A DNA stretch of 64,000 nucleotides from JAWXBK01 sp040878185 (GTDB taxonomy: Bacteria > Pseudomonadota > Alphaproteobacteria > Dongiales > Dongiaceae), in the NCBI GenBank assembly GCA_040878185.1, contig JBBDMS010000059.1, forward strand, positions 62,001 to 126,000, given 5' to 3'. How positions within the stretch are numbered: position 1 is the first letter of the stretch; each line of letters starts with the position of its first letter. Both the position numbers and the translations under genes were made by a program. The notes beneath the pieces are model-generated. The model did no database searches, was not told the origin of the DNA, and worked only from the letters and a program-made list of their open reading frames with translations. Positions 16,292 to 24,655 of this stretch are shown piece by piece.

Positions 16292-16868
16292 TGTCGTCGT
16301 CCGCAAGAAGATCGTGACCGTGGAAGAAATCTTCCACGAATTCGGGCCGAAACCCGCCGTGCCGCAGCGGCGCGCGGCGGCGCTGGCCGTGATCCACAAC
16401 CCGTTTGCCGGGCGCTATGTTGCCGAGATCGCACCCTACATGGACGATCTGAAGCCGCTCGGCATCGCGATGGCGAACGCGCTGATTGCGGCGCTGGGCG
16501 GCGAACCGAAGGCGATCGAGGGCTATGGCAAGGGCGCGATCGTCGGTTCGGCCGGCGAGCTCGAACATGGCGCGCTCTGGCATGTGCCGGGCGGCTATGC
16601 GATGCGCGAGGCGCTCGGCGGCGCCAAAGCGATCGTCGCCTCCACCAAGAAGGTCGGCGGGCCGGGCACACGGCTCGATGTGCCGGTGACGCATATCGAT
16701 GCCTCCTATGTGCGCAGCCATTTCGACACGATCGAAATCGGCATCGCCGATGCGCCGCGCGCCGACGAAATCCTGCTGGCACTGGTGATGACGACGGGTC
16801 CGCGCGTGCATGAGCGCGTCGGCGGCCTGCGGGCAGGCGAAATCGAAGGAAAGGACGGTCTCCGATGA
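16284..16868 (+). CDS. DUF1185 family protein, copy 1
   Basis: A 194-residue protein of DUF1185 ('amino acid synthesis family', function not established). Motifs include NPFAGRYV (about residues 47-54), GELEHGALWH, KKVGGPGTRLDVPVTHIDA, VRSHFDTIEI and IADAPRADEI. ATG 16284 follows GGAGAGAG; it overlaps the UPF0280 gene by 8 bp. The next gene is a paralogue with the same motifs in the same order, suggesting a heteromer or two related activities. Conserved His and Arg residues hint at catalysis on a small polar molecule, possibly a nicotinate ring-opening product. Confidence 0.8.
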   Translation: MADVVVRKKIVTVEEIFHEFGPKPAVPQRRAAALAVIHNPFAGRYVAEIAPYMDDLKPLGIAMANALIAALGGEPKAIEGYGKGAIVGSAGELEHGALWHVPGGYAMREALGGAKAIVASTKKVGGPGTRLDVPVTHIDASYVRSHFDTIEIGIADAPRADEILLALVMTTGPRVHERVGGLRAGEIEGKDGLR

Positions 16869-17449
16869 AGGCCGATATCCGCAAGATCGTGACGGTGCTG
16901 GAGGAAACCAGCCGCGAACTCGACCGCGCGGTGGAACCGCCGGTGCGGCGTGCCGCGGCGATCGCCGTAATAGCCAACCCCTTCGCCGGGCGTTATGTCG
17001 AGGATCTCTCCGAGTTGATGGAAATCGGCGAAGAGCTCGGCAGGCTTCTGGGCGAGCGCGCGGTCGCGGCCCTCGGCATCGCCGGCGACAAGGCCGAAAG
17101 CTACGGCAAGGCGGCGGCCGTCGGCGAGAATGGCGAGCTCGAACATGCGGCCGCGATCCTGCATCCGAAGCTCGGCGCGCCGCTGCGCAAGGTGCTCGGC
17201 AAGGGTGCAGCGCTCGTGCCCTCGTCGAAGAAGCGCGGCGGACCCGGCGTCGCGCTCGATATTCCGCTCGGCCACAAGGATGCCGCGTTCGTGCGCAGCC
17301 ATTTCGACGGCATGGAAGTGCGCATCGCCGATGCGCCGCGCGCGAACGAGATCGTGGTCGCGGTCGCCGTCACCGACAGCGGACGGCCGCTGCCGCGCGT
17401 TGGCGGTCTCGCGAAAGGCGAGATCAAGGGCGAGGACGGGTTGCGGTGA
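16865..17449 (+). CDS. DUF1185 family protein, copy 2
   Basis: A 194-residue paralogue of the preceding protein, overlapping it by 4 bp. It shares NPFAGRYV, ELEHAAAILHP, SSKKRGGPGVALDIP, the His-rich DAAFVRSHFDGMEV and IADAPRANEI, but its N-terminal half differs (a Glu/Leu-rich helix). Identical length and tandem position indicate local duplication followed by divergence. Function is unknown; retention of both copies inside a tightly overlapping operon argues for a joint role in the pathway. Confidence 0.8.
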   Translation: MKADIRKIVTVLEETSRELDRAVEPPVRRAAAIAVIANPFAGRYVEDLSELMEIGEELGRLLGERAVAALGIAGDKAESYGKAAAVGENGELEHAAAILHPKLGAPLRKVLGKGAALVPSSKKRGGPGVALDIPLGHKDAAFVRSHFDGMEVRIADAPRANEIVVAVAVTDSGRPLPRVGGLAKGEIKGEDGLR

Positions 17450-17949
17450 CGAACCGGATCGCCCGACATGCGGTGCCGGCGCCGGCCGAGCGGCCGGTCG
17501 AACCCGATCCGCACGCCGCGCCCTACCGGCTCGACGAACAGATCGGATTCCTGCTGCGCCGCGCGAATCAGCGCCATCTCGCGATCTTCGCCGCCGGGAT
17601 GGGCGCCGGCAGCCAGGGCGACGGGCACGATCTCACGCCGATGCAATGGGCCGTCCTCGCCAAACTCGAAGAAGAGGGTGCGACATCGCAGAACCGGCTC
17701 GGCCGGCTTGCCGCGATGGACGGGGCGACGGTCAAGGGCGTCGTCGACCGGCTGACCGAACGCGGGCTGGTCGATACGCGCGCCGATCCGGATGACCGCC
17801 GCCATCGCGTTGTCGCTCTGACGGCGGCAGGGCGCCGTCTCGTGGCACGGTCCCGCCTGGCGGCGGCTGCGATCACCGAGGATACGCTCGCACCCCTCTC
17901 GGCCGCCGAGCGAGAAGCACTGCTCGCCTTGCTGAGAAAGCTCGCCTAG
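17446..17949 (+). CDS. MarR family transcriptional regulator
   Basis: A 167-residue winged-helix regulator starting at GTG 17446, overlapping the DUF1185 stop (GTGA). The core LTPMQWAVLAKLEEEGATSQNRLGRLAAMDGATV is the MarR DNA-recognition region, followed by the wing DRLTERGLVDTRADPDDRRHRVVALT. As the last gene of the nicotinate series it is the obvious candidate sensor of nicotinate or 6-hydroxynicotinate, probably controlling the promoter near 10127. Confidence 0.9.
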   Translation: MTNRIARHAVPAPAERPVEPDPHAAPYRLDEQIGFLLRRANQRHLAIFAAGMGAGSQGDGHDLTPMQWAVLAKLEEEGATSQNRLGRLAAMDGATVKGVVDRLTERGLVDTRADPDDRRHRVVALTAAGRRLVARSRLAAAAITEDTLAPLSAAEREALLALLRKLA

Positions 17950-17970
17950 CAACCGTCGCCGGGGTCGGGC

Positions 17971-18591
17971 CTATTTCACCAGATCCCAGAATTCCTTGGT
18001 CGAGTTGGTACGCGGGAAATCGCCGGGCTGCATCGGTTTGCCGAGAAACCGGCAAAGCGGCGCCCAGCCTTCCGCCACGCTGAACACGAGAAGCCGGTCG
18101 GCGGGGATCGCATCGCAAACATCGCGACTGCGCTGCTCGTAGATCGCGATCGCACGGTCCTTGTCGGTCGGATTGCCGCCGAATGTCTGCTGGGCGATGA
18201 TCGCATCCGCCATATCCATGACGGCGCGGACACTCGGATCCGTTATCTCACCGCGCATGCCGAGGATTTTCGCAATCGTCTCGGAAAAGCTCGCCCACCA
18301 TTTCTCCGCCGGCCGCGTTGTCAGGATGACTTTGGCATCGGGAAAAGCGGCAGCGAGTTCGCGCCAGTAATGCGCGCTGGGCCAGTCGACCGTCGCGCGG
18401 AACCCGTCGAAAACGGCGTGCCAGTCGACCGGGCGGCCCGCGGCCGCGGTGTTCCAATACGCGATCTGATCGGGTCGCTTCAGCACCTCTTCCATGTGAT
18501 GACAGGGTGCGAACCCGAGCTGCTCCAAAGCGAGCTTGAGTGACAGCGTGCCGGTGCGGCCGAACCCGGCACCGATGACGTGGAGGCTCAT
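17971..18591 (-). CDS. Sulfotransferase-family P-loop protein
   Basis: A 206-residue protein with an N-terminal P-loop-like sulfate/PAPS motif (GAGFGRTGTLSLKLALEQLG, residues 7-26) and the ILTTRPAEKWWASF segment typical of the Sulfotransfer_4 family. Members are poorly characterised; transfer of a sulfonate group from PAPS is the family assumption. It lies downstream of the enamidase homologue on the same strand (63-bp gap) and converges on the MarR gene, leaving only 21 bp between stops. No functional link to nicotinate breakdown can be read. Confidence 0.75.
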   Translation of the reverse strand: MSLHVIGAGFGRTGTLSLKLALEQLGFAPCHHMEEVLKRPDQIAYWNTAAAGRPVDWHAVFDGFRATVDWPSAHYWRELAAAFPDAKVILTTRPAEKWWASFSETIAKILGMRGEITDPSVRAVMDMADAIIAQQTFGGNPTDKDRAIAIYEQRSRDVCDAIPADRLLVFSVAEGWAPLCRFLGKPMQPGDFPRTNSTKEFWDLVK

Positions 18592-18654
18592 GTCATTCCT
18601 TTTCTGAGATCGTGCCGGCTGGTTCGTCGGCTTCGAACCCTGTGATCTGTCAGG

Positions 18655-19854
18655 CTAACCCTTCACCAGTTCCGGCAGTCTCGTCGCCGGCGGGGTGTTG
18701 CGGCTGCGGCCGGAGCGCACGACGCCATCGATGATCGTCATGCCCACGCCCGGCAAATCGCCGAGTGCAATGCTTGCGAGCAGGTCCTTGCCGGCCGAAT
18801 GCTGCGCCTTGTCCATCAGCACGAAATCCGCGGCGCGGCCTGTCTCGATCAGCCCGCAATCGAGCGACCGCATTCGCGCGGTGTTGCCGGTCGCAAAGCA
18901 GACGGCGATCTCCGCCGGCACGTCGCCGAGCGAGGACAGCATCGCGATCATCCTCAAAATACCGAGCGGCTGCACGCCCGAGCCGGCCGGCGCGTCGGTA
19001 CCGAGGATGACGCGCTGGAGCTCGCCCATCTCCTTCGCCGTGCGCAACGTAAAGAGCGCGGCGCGCTCGTTGCCGTTATGCACGAGCTCGAGCCCGCGCT
19101 TGCAGCCCTCGCAGATGCAGCGGATCTGATCGTCCGGCAACGCGGTGTGCCCGCCATTGATATGGCCGACCACGTCGGTATCGGCCTCAAGCACGACATC
19201 CTTGTCGATGAGGCCGGAACCGGGGATCGACGGGCCGCCGGTATGGATCGTGCTCTGGATGCCGTATTTGCGCGCCCAGGCGACCATCCTCTTCGCATTC
19301 GGCCCGTCCTTGACGCCGCCGAGCCCGACCTCGCCGAGATATTTCACACCCGCCGCGCCAAGCTCGCGGAAATCTTCCTCGGTCATGCCCATCTCGATCA
19401 CCGGCGCGCCGCCATGCACCTTGACGCCACTCGGGCGGAACGCATCGAACATGCGCTGCGCCGTGATCGCAAGCGCCTTGACGCCGACAATGTCCTTCGG
19501 CCGGCCGGGCATATGCACCTCGCCGGCCGAGATCATCGTGGTGACGCCGCCATGCAGGCAGGAATCGATCCAGCCGATCTGGTTCTGCCGCGGCGTCCAG
19601 TCGCCCGCGACCGGATGCACATGGCTGTCGATCAGACCGGGCGCGAGCGCAATGCCGTTCGCATCGACCATGGTTGCCGCACCCGCAAGGTCGAGATCCT
19701 TCGCGCAACCGATCGCGGAAATTCTGCCGTCGATCGCGATCACCGTGTCAGCATCGAGGATCGGCCGGTCGAGATCGCCCGACAGCAGGAGCCCGATGTT
19801 GCGGATGACGAGCTTGCCGGGTGCGGCATTGCCGGCGGCGGGTTCGGCTGGCAT
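18655..19854 (-). CDS. ena: Enamidase homologue (1,4,5,6-tetrahydro-6-oxonicotinate hydrolase)
   Basis: A 399-residue amidohydrolase closely resembling Eubacterium barkeri enamidase, which hydrolyses tetrahydro-6-oxonicotinate to 2-formylglutarate and ammonia. Shared stretches include HGGVTTMISAG, PGRPKD, GVKVHGGA, MTEEDF, HTGGPSIPGS, GHINGGHTA and the C-terminal SRNTPPA. Metal ligands are expected in DSHVHPVAGD and the later His residues. ATG 19854 is chosen over 19884 because GGAGG (19863-19867) sits 8 bp upstream. It is convergent to the hnr-containing operon, so the two halves of the pathway are transcribed separately. Confidence 0.87.
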   Translation of the reverse strand: MPAEPAAGNAAPGKLVIRNIGLLLSGDLDRPILDADTVIAIDGRISAIGCAKDLDLAGAATMVDANGIALAPGLIDSHVHPVAGDWTPRQNQIGWIDSCLHGGVTTMISAGEVHMPGRPKDIVGVKALAITAQRMFDAFRPSGVKVHGGAPVIEMGMTEEDFRELGAAGVKYLGEVGLGGVKDGPNAKRMVAWARKYGIQSTIHTGGPSIPGSGLIDKDVVLEADTDVVGHINGGHTALPDDQIRCICEGCKRGLELVHNGNERAALFTLRTAKEMGELQRVILGTDAPAGSGVQPLGILRMIAMLSSLGDVPAEIAVCFATGNTARMRSLDCGLIETGRAADFVLMDKAQHSAGKDLLASIALGDLPGVGMTIIDGVVRSGRSRNTPPATRLPELVKG

Positions 19855-20020
19855 CGCCAGTTCCTCCGGGTGAGACATCCGCACGGGGATCGACGGACGA
19901 GATCACCCAGACAATATGCAGGCCGCACCGCCCGCGGCAAGGCGCCGGCGCCAGGCTTTCGCTCCCCCGGCTCGCGCGATCCGGGCGCAGCGAAAACGGT
20001 CTTCGACAGGGGGTAAGAAG

Positions 20021-20356
20021 TTAAGTGGCCGGTTCTTCCAGCAAGGGCAGGCCGGTAATGGCGGCATGGCCGAGCGAAAGCTGGGTTACTAGCCCGCCGC
20101 CCGGCCGGTCGATTTGTCCGGCCTCGTAAATGAACGCGAAGGCCTCTTCGGCCTGCGCCTCGGTGACGACAACGGAAAGGATATCGACCTCGGCCATTTC
20201 GCTGCCGGTTATCGTATCCATCATGCCGCTGCTGCGCCCGTGGCCGTAATGAACCGCGGAAAGCCGGAGCTTCTCATACAAACCGTTTGCAACCTCGTGC
20301 GCCATGCCATGCGCAAGGTATGCGACGATGAGCTTGCACCCGGCCGGAGCAGTCAT
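20021..20356 (-). CDS. PII-like protein, second copy
   Basis: A 111-residue protein with the ferredoxin-like PII pattern: a first strand CKLIVAYLAHG, a loop HYGHGRSSGMMDTIT, then AEVDILSVVVTEAQAEEAFAFIYEAG. The loop is short and lacks the GlnB/GlnK uridylylation Tyr context, so it is PII-like rather than a classical nitrogen PII. Its start overlaps the first PII-like gene by 4 bp. It probably binds a nucleotide or metabolite and regulates the membrane protein encoded upstream. Confidence 0.72.
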   Translation of the reverse strand: MTAPAGCKLIVAYLAHGMAHEVANGLYEKLRLSAVHYGHGRSSGMMDTITGSEMAEVDILSVVVTEAQAEEAFAFIYEAGQIDRPGGGLVTQLSLGHAAITGLPLLEEPAT

Positions 20357-20730
20357 CGGCGGGCGGGCCCGGTCCCGCGGCGCGCAAGGCGATCGAGCAC
20401 ATCCGGCGGAATATACGTTGCCGCCTTTTCGAGCGGCGTCACATACATGATGCCGATACCCGGCGTGTCGAGATTGCCGGCCAGATACATGCTGTTGAAG
20501 ATGCGATCGACCTGCTCGCTCGACACCACGATGTTGATGATTTCCTTCTCGACGTCGACAGCGATGCCAAGAATACCGAGCCGCTCGCGGACGCCTGAAC
20601 CGCGCCCGAAATGAACCGTCGCACCCTGCGCGCCCGACGACTTGGCCGCCTCGACCATGGCGTCGGCCATGCCGCGCTGAACGATGCAGGTGATCAGTGC
20701 AACATCGGTCAGAACCGTGATTTCTCTCAT
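20353..20730 (-). CDS. PII-like protein, first copy
   Basis: A 125-residue PII-family protein: strand TVLTDVALITCIVQRG, T-loop region ATVHFGRGSGVRERLG, then EKEIINIVVSSEQVDRIFNSMY and IGIMYVTPLEKAATYIP, which aligns with the PII C-terminal segment. The RGxG-type T-loop resembles PII-like proteins tied to transporters. It overlaps the DUF1538 membrane gene by 4 bp upstream and the second copy by 4 bp downstream, forming a three-gene unit. ATG 20730 follows GAAGAGAAG. Confidence 0.8.
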   Translation of the reverse strand: MREITVLTDVALITCIVQRGMADAMVEAAKSSGAQGATVHFGRGSGVRERLGILGIAVDVEKEIINIVVSSEQVDRIFNSMYLAGNLDTPGIGIMYVTPLEKAATYIPPDVLDRLARRGTGPARR

Positions 20731-22508
20731 GGCTTCTCTTCCGTCCCAGTGAGACCAGGCGTCCATCTGGCGCGGCGTGCATTCTTCACCTTCAGTGCGA
20801 GGCCGAACGCCAGCACGGCAATGATCGGGCAAATCGACGCCATCGCGAGAATGCCGAAACCTTCGGTTACGTGCATCGCATCGCCAAAGCCCAACCCCAT
20901 GGCAAGCACCAGCGGGACTGTTACCGGTCCCGTCGTGACGCCGGCACTGTCCCACGCAATGTTTACGAATTCTTCGGAAGAGAAGACGGTCATGAGCACG
21001 CCGATGCTGTAAAGCGGCAGCAACAGGCCGCCGAGAGGCAGTTCGAAAGCTATCTTGGCAACGCCCAGTACCAGGCCGAAGGCAACGCCGATTGAGACGG
21101 CATACATCAGTGACCGCTTCCGGAACGCGCCGTTGGTCAGGCTTTCGACCGTGGCGCCGAGCGCGTTGAGCGCCGGCTCGGCCAGCGTCGCGCCGAATCC
21201 GAGCAGCCATGCGAACAGCAGCGCGACACCGATGCCCACAATGTAGGGATAGAGCGGCGACCCGAAGACCGTCTCCAGATACGTAAAGGCGGCAGGCACC
21301 ATGCTCCCCGACTGGCCACCCAGACGCGAGAGGCCGAATGTCAGACCGAGGTTGAAGACGATCATGCCAAGCACTGCCAGCATGATGCCATAAGCGACAA
21401 CACCACCCTGAGGCAGCCGTTCGCGCAGCAGAACCCGCATGACAAGATAGAGAAATGCGATCAGCGGCAGGATTGCGCGCAGCCCCGCGACGATTTCGTT
21501 TCCGGGCGAACCTTCCATCCAGGTCGGCATCGAGGTTTCCGCCGGCACCGCCGTCGCGGCCGACAGGGCCGCGTCCGGCGACTGGCCGGTCGAAATCCAG
21601 AGCGTGAGTAACATGACGCCAAGAACGGGGAACAGCGATGCGAGTGTCACGATGCCGAAACCGGACAGCGAAGACTCGCTCTTTCCGACTGCTGCCGCGA
21701 TGCCGATGCCGAGCGCCAGCACCAGCGGCACCGTGATGGGGCCGGTGGTGACGGCACCGCTGTCCCATGCGAGACCGATCGTCGTGGCGAGCTGATCGTC
21801 GGTCATGAAGTAGGCAGTCAGCCCCAGCGTCGGAACCAGCACGAGATAGATCAGCGGCTTCAGACTCCAGCCGTAGATGAAGCGAATCGTGCCGAGCACG
21901 GCTGCAATGCCGACGCCGGCGCCGACGACCAGCACCAGGGCATCGCTCCACCGGTTGAGCAGCAGATGGAGATAGGGTGCCCGCCCGGCATCGACGATGG
22001 TCCCCGCCGCCTGCAGGGCGCCAATGGCCGGCTCGGCAAAGGTCGCACCGACGCCCAGAATGAAGGCAACAATCAGGACCACGGGCAGGCGCTGGCGCTT
22101 CGGCAACCGATTGCCGATGGCCTCGGCAAACGGCATCACACCGAGGCCAAGCCCTTCCATGAACAGCATCAGACCGAGAATGACGGCAAGCAAACCCGCC
22201 AGTATGGCGAAGCCGTCATCCACCTGCTGACGCAGCACGACAAGCTGAAACAAGGCGAGATACACGGCCAGCGGCGCGACGGCGCGCACCTGGGTCCAGA
22301 AGCGCACGCTTACATAGGGCGCGAGCAGTCGGTACACATCGATTTTTCGCAGCTGCAAGCGGCTCGGTCGGGATGGCGCCGATTGTCCGGCATCGATCGG
22401 TGCGGGCGTAGAAGTCAGCTCATTGTAGCTGACCTGGCGCTGGCGCAGAGCGGCCTCGCGCTGGAAATCGCCGAACCTCGCACGTCCTATCGGCTCTCCA
22501 GCATCCAT
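20727..22508 (-). CDS. Duplicated DUF1538 integral membrane protein
   Basis: A 593-residue membrane protein with an N-terminal cytoplasmic stretch of about 75 residues and then two homologous halves. The halves repeat GVGATFAEPAIGALQA versus GFGATLAEPALNALGA, and TTGPITVPLVLALGIG versus TTGPVTVPLVLAMGLG, with around a dozen hydrophobic helices overall. The repeats suggest an inverted- or direct-repeat transporter. DUF1538 proteins have no established substrate known to me. Two PII-like proteins encoded by overlapping genes downstream suggest control of transport by nucleotide or carbon/nitrogen status, analogous to AmtB-GlnK, but this is inference. Confidence 0.82.
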   Translation of the reverse strand: MDAGEPIGRARFGDFQREAALRQRQVSYNELTSTPAPIDAGQSAPSRPSRLQLRKIDVYRLLAPYVSVRFWTQVRAVAPLAVYLALFQLVVLRQQVDDGFAILAGLLAVILGLMLFMEGLGLGVMPFAEAIGNRLPKRQRLPVVLIVAFILGVGATFAEPAIGALQAAGTIVDAGRAPYLHLLLNRWSDALVLVVGAGVGIAAVLGTIRFIYGWSLKPLIYLVLVPTLGLTAYFMTDDQLATTIGLAWDSGAVTTGPITVPLVLALGIGIAAAVGKSESSLSGFGIVTLASLFPVLGVMLLTLWISTGQSPDAALSAATAVPAETSMPTWMEGSPGNEIVAGLRAILPLIAFLYLVMRVLLRERLPQGGVVAYGIMLAVLGMIVFNLGLTFGLSRLGGQSGSMVPAAFTYLETVFGSPLYPYIVGIGVALLFAWLLGFGATLAEPALNALGATVESLTNGAFRKRSLMYAVSIGVAFGLVLGVAKIAFELPLGGLLLPLYSIGVLMTVFSSEEFVNIAWDSAGVTTGPVTVPLVLAMGLGFGDAMHVTEGFGILAMASICPIIAVLAFGLALKVKNARRARWTPGLTGTEEKP

Positions 22509-22597
22509 GTAATTCCCCGGCGCCGAGACCAGCTTACGGAATTACCGCCTATGTAAGCATTTGTGCGGACCCGGCGAAAGGCCGGTCCGGCGGGTGC

Positions 22598-23392
22598 CTA
22601 TTCGCCCATAAACCGCCGCACCAGCGCGTTGAATTCGTCCGGCATCTCCCAGAAGACCATATGGCTGGTCGGCAGCGATTCGTAACGCGCATTCGGCATC
22701 CGGGCGGCCAGACGCTGCGAAAGCGCGGGCCGCGTCAGAATGTCCTGCTCGCCGGCGATCACCAGGGCCGGATGCGCGATCTCGTGCGCGCGTTCGAGCG
22801 TGTGATGCTTGAGGCAGGCATGGCCCGCATCGACGATGCCCTGCAGCCGCGGCGCCGGCGTTGCGAGGAAGGCGGCGACCGTCTCGGGCTTGCGCAACAG
22901 ATAATCCGGGCAATGACAGAACAGCAGCAGGCTCTCGACCAGATGGCGCGGCTGGTTCATCTCCGCCAGCGAGATCCAGTGACCGATCAGCGCCGCGAAG
23001 AACGGATCCTGCTCGGCCCAGCTATTGGTGATGACCAGCCGATCGATGTCGGCCGGATGGCGCAGCGCCCATTGCTGGCAGATAGCACCCCCCATCGACG
23101 AGCCGACCGCGACCACGGGATCGAGCCCGAGATGGCGCACGACATCGTGCGCGTCGTCGGCCATCTGTTCGGTCGTGTAGGGGCCGGGCGGGGCCGAGCT
23201 TTCGCCGATGCCGCGATTGTCGAAGGCGACGACCAGATGATCGCGCGCGAATTCGGGAATCTGCGCAGCCCAGCTTGTGCGATCGTCGCCGAGACCCGCG
23301 ACGAACACGATCGGCTGGCCGGCGCCGTGCGTCTCGTAAACCAGATCGGCGCCGCCCGACGTGCGGATCGTGCCGCGTTCTGCTGCCGTCAT
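22598..23392 (-). CDS. Alpha/beta-fold hydrolase
   Basis: A 264-residue hydrolase with the nucleophile elbow GSSMGG, an acid in AGEQDILTRP and a catalytic His in TSHMVFWE, the arrangement of enol-lactonase/esterase-like proteins. The oxyanion-side motif FVAGLGDDRTSW is also seen. ATG 23392 follows AGAGAGG. It is the last gene of the unit that contains the Liv-type importer and two amidohydrolases, with 34 bp to the upstream gene, so it may act on the same imported compound. The substrate is unknown. Confidence 0.82.
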   Translation of the reverse strand: MTAAERGTIRTSGGADLVYETHGAGQPIVFVAGLGDDRTSWAAQIPEFARDHLVVAFDNRGIGESSAPPGPYTTEQMADDAHDVVRHLGLDPVVAVGSSMGGAICQQWALRHPADIDRLVITNSWAEQDPFFAALIGHWISLAEMNQPRHLVESLLLFCHCPDYLLRKPETVAAFLATPAPRLQGIVDAGHACLKHHTLERAHEIAHPALVIAGEQDILTRPALSQRLAARMPNARYESLPTSHMVFWEMPDEFNALVRRFMGE

Positions 23393-23426
23393 GATCCTGC
23401 CTCTCTTGGGTCTCGTGCCCGCCCGG

Positions 23427-24539
23427 TCAACGCGACGGAATGGCGTTCGCCAGGGCCGCCGCCTTCGAAATGATTTCGTCCTGATGCGGGTAGAGCTGGT
23501 GGCCGCCGCAGGTGTCGATGAACTGCGCAAACACGTCTTCGATATCGGTCGGAATGCCGGACAGCTCCTCCATCACCGCGAGGCCGCAGAACGGCACATA
23601 GGCGGCCGAGTAACCGCCCTCATGCGATAATACGAGGCGCCCGCCGCAGAGTTCGTCGGCGAGTTCCAGCATGATCTGCGTCAGCTTCCGATAGGTATTC
23701 GAGGTCACCATCATGCGGCCGAGCGGATCGTAGATCGAACCGTCGAAACCCGAGGCGATATAAATGAGATCGGGACGGAAACGCCGCAAAGCGGGCGCCA
23801 CGACCCACTCGAAGGTCGCGACATAGGCCTCGCGTCCGCAGCCGGGCGGCAGCGGCACGTTGATGTTATAGCCCTTGCCCGCGCCATCGCCGGTCTGATG
23901 GATGTGTCCCGAATCGGCGGGATACCAGTTGTCCTGATGGATCGAGATCGTGAGCGCCTCTTCGTCCTCGTAGAAGATCTTCTCGGTGCCGTTGCCGTGA
24001 TGCACGTCCCAGTCGACGACCGCGATGCGCCTGATGCCGTAGGCCTTGCGCGCGTGCTGCGCCGCGACCGGAATGTTGGAAAAAATGCAAAAGCCGCGGC
24101 CGCGATCCGGCTCCGCATGATGGCCCGGCGGACGCACCAGCGCGTAGCCGTTGTCGATCTTGCCGGTCATCACCGCGTCGGTCAGCGCCATGGTGCCGCC
24201 CGCCGACAAAAGCGCGATCTCGAAACTGCCGGGACCGAACGGCGTCGTCTCGCCAGCGTCGCCGCCGCGTTCGGCGGAGAGCGCCTTGATCCGTTCGAGA
24301 TACTCGCGGCGATGCACACGCAATATCTCGTCCTCGGTCGCGGGGCGTGGCCGGATATCGACCAGTTTGTCGAGCAACCCGGACACTTCGAGGACGTTGC
24401 GAAAGCGCCGCTTGGTCTCGGCGTTCTCCGCATGCTCGCCCGGCTGTACTGTCAGGCCCGCCGGATAGAAGATCGCGGCATTGCCGGTGTCGTGCCACAT
24501 ATAGAGTTCGTGGCTCAGGAATCCCGTTTTTCTAGTCAT
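23427..24539 (-). CDS. Histone-deacetylase-like / acetylpolyamine amidohydrolase, copy 1
   Basis: A 370-residue class II HDAC-like amidohydrolase. The tandem His pair His140-His141 (RPPGHHAEPD), zinc ligands in DWDVHHGNGT (Asp178, His180) and in GFDGSIYDPLGRM, and the transition-state Tyr in EGGYS are all present, so it should be active. Bacterial relatives deacetylate N-acetylpolyamines or other N-acyl amines in the cytoplasm. It follows the LivM gene on the same strand (107-bp gap with a 14-bp triple repeat) and has a paralogue at the other end of the importer genes. Confidence 0.88.
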   Translation of the reverse strand: MTRKTGFLSHELYMWHDTGNAAIFYPAGLTVQPGEHAENAETKRRFRNVLEVSGLLDKLVDIRPRPATEDEILRVHRREYLERIKALSAERGGDAGETTPFGPGSFEIALLSAGGTMALTDAVMTGKIDNGYALVRPPGHHAEPDRGRGFCIFSNIPVAAQHARKAYGIRRIAVVDWDVHHGNGTEKIFYEDEEALTISIHQDNWYPADSGHIHQTGDGAGKGYNINVPLPPGCGREAYVATFEWVVAPALRRFRPDLIYIASGFDGSIYDPLGRMMVTSNTYRKLTQIMLELADELCGGRLVLSHEGGYSAAYVPFCGLAVMEELSGIPTDIEDVFAQFIDTCGGHQLYPHQDEIISKAAALANAIPSR

Positions 24540-24613
24540 GATCGTCCGTTCCGTTGCGATCGAGGGTCGTGCAAAGACGGTGTCACCGGCTGGCCGGATG
24601 CGCCGCCCCCGTT

Positions 24614-24655
24614 GGCGTTCAACCGGCGGCGTTCACCTGTCGGCGTTCAACCGGC
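24614..24655. repeat. Three 14-bp tandem repeats
   Basis: GGCGTTCAACCGGC, GGCGTTCACCTGTC and GGCGTTCAACCGGC follow each other directly (outer copies identical). The array covers the 3' end of the LivM gene, whose stop is at 24647, and the adjacent spacer. See the finding on recurrent short tandem duplications. Confidence 0.85.

Noticed and set aside
20021..20730. Classical GlnB/GlnK nitrogen PII proteins
   Set aside because: The T-loop lacks the uridylylation Tyr context and the partner is a DUF1538 protein, not AmtB.
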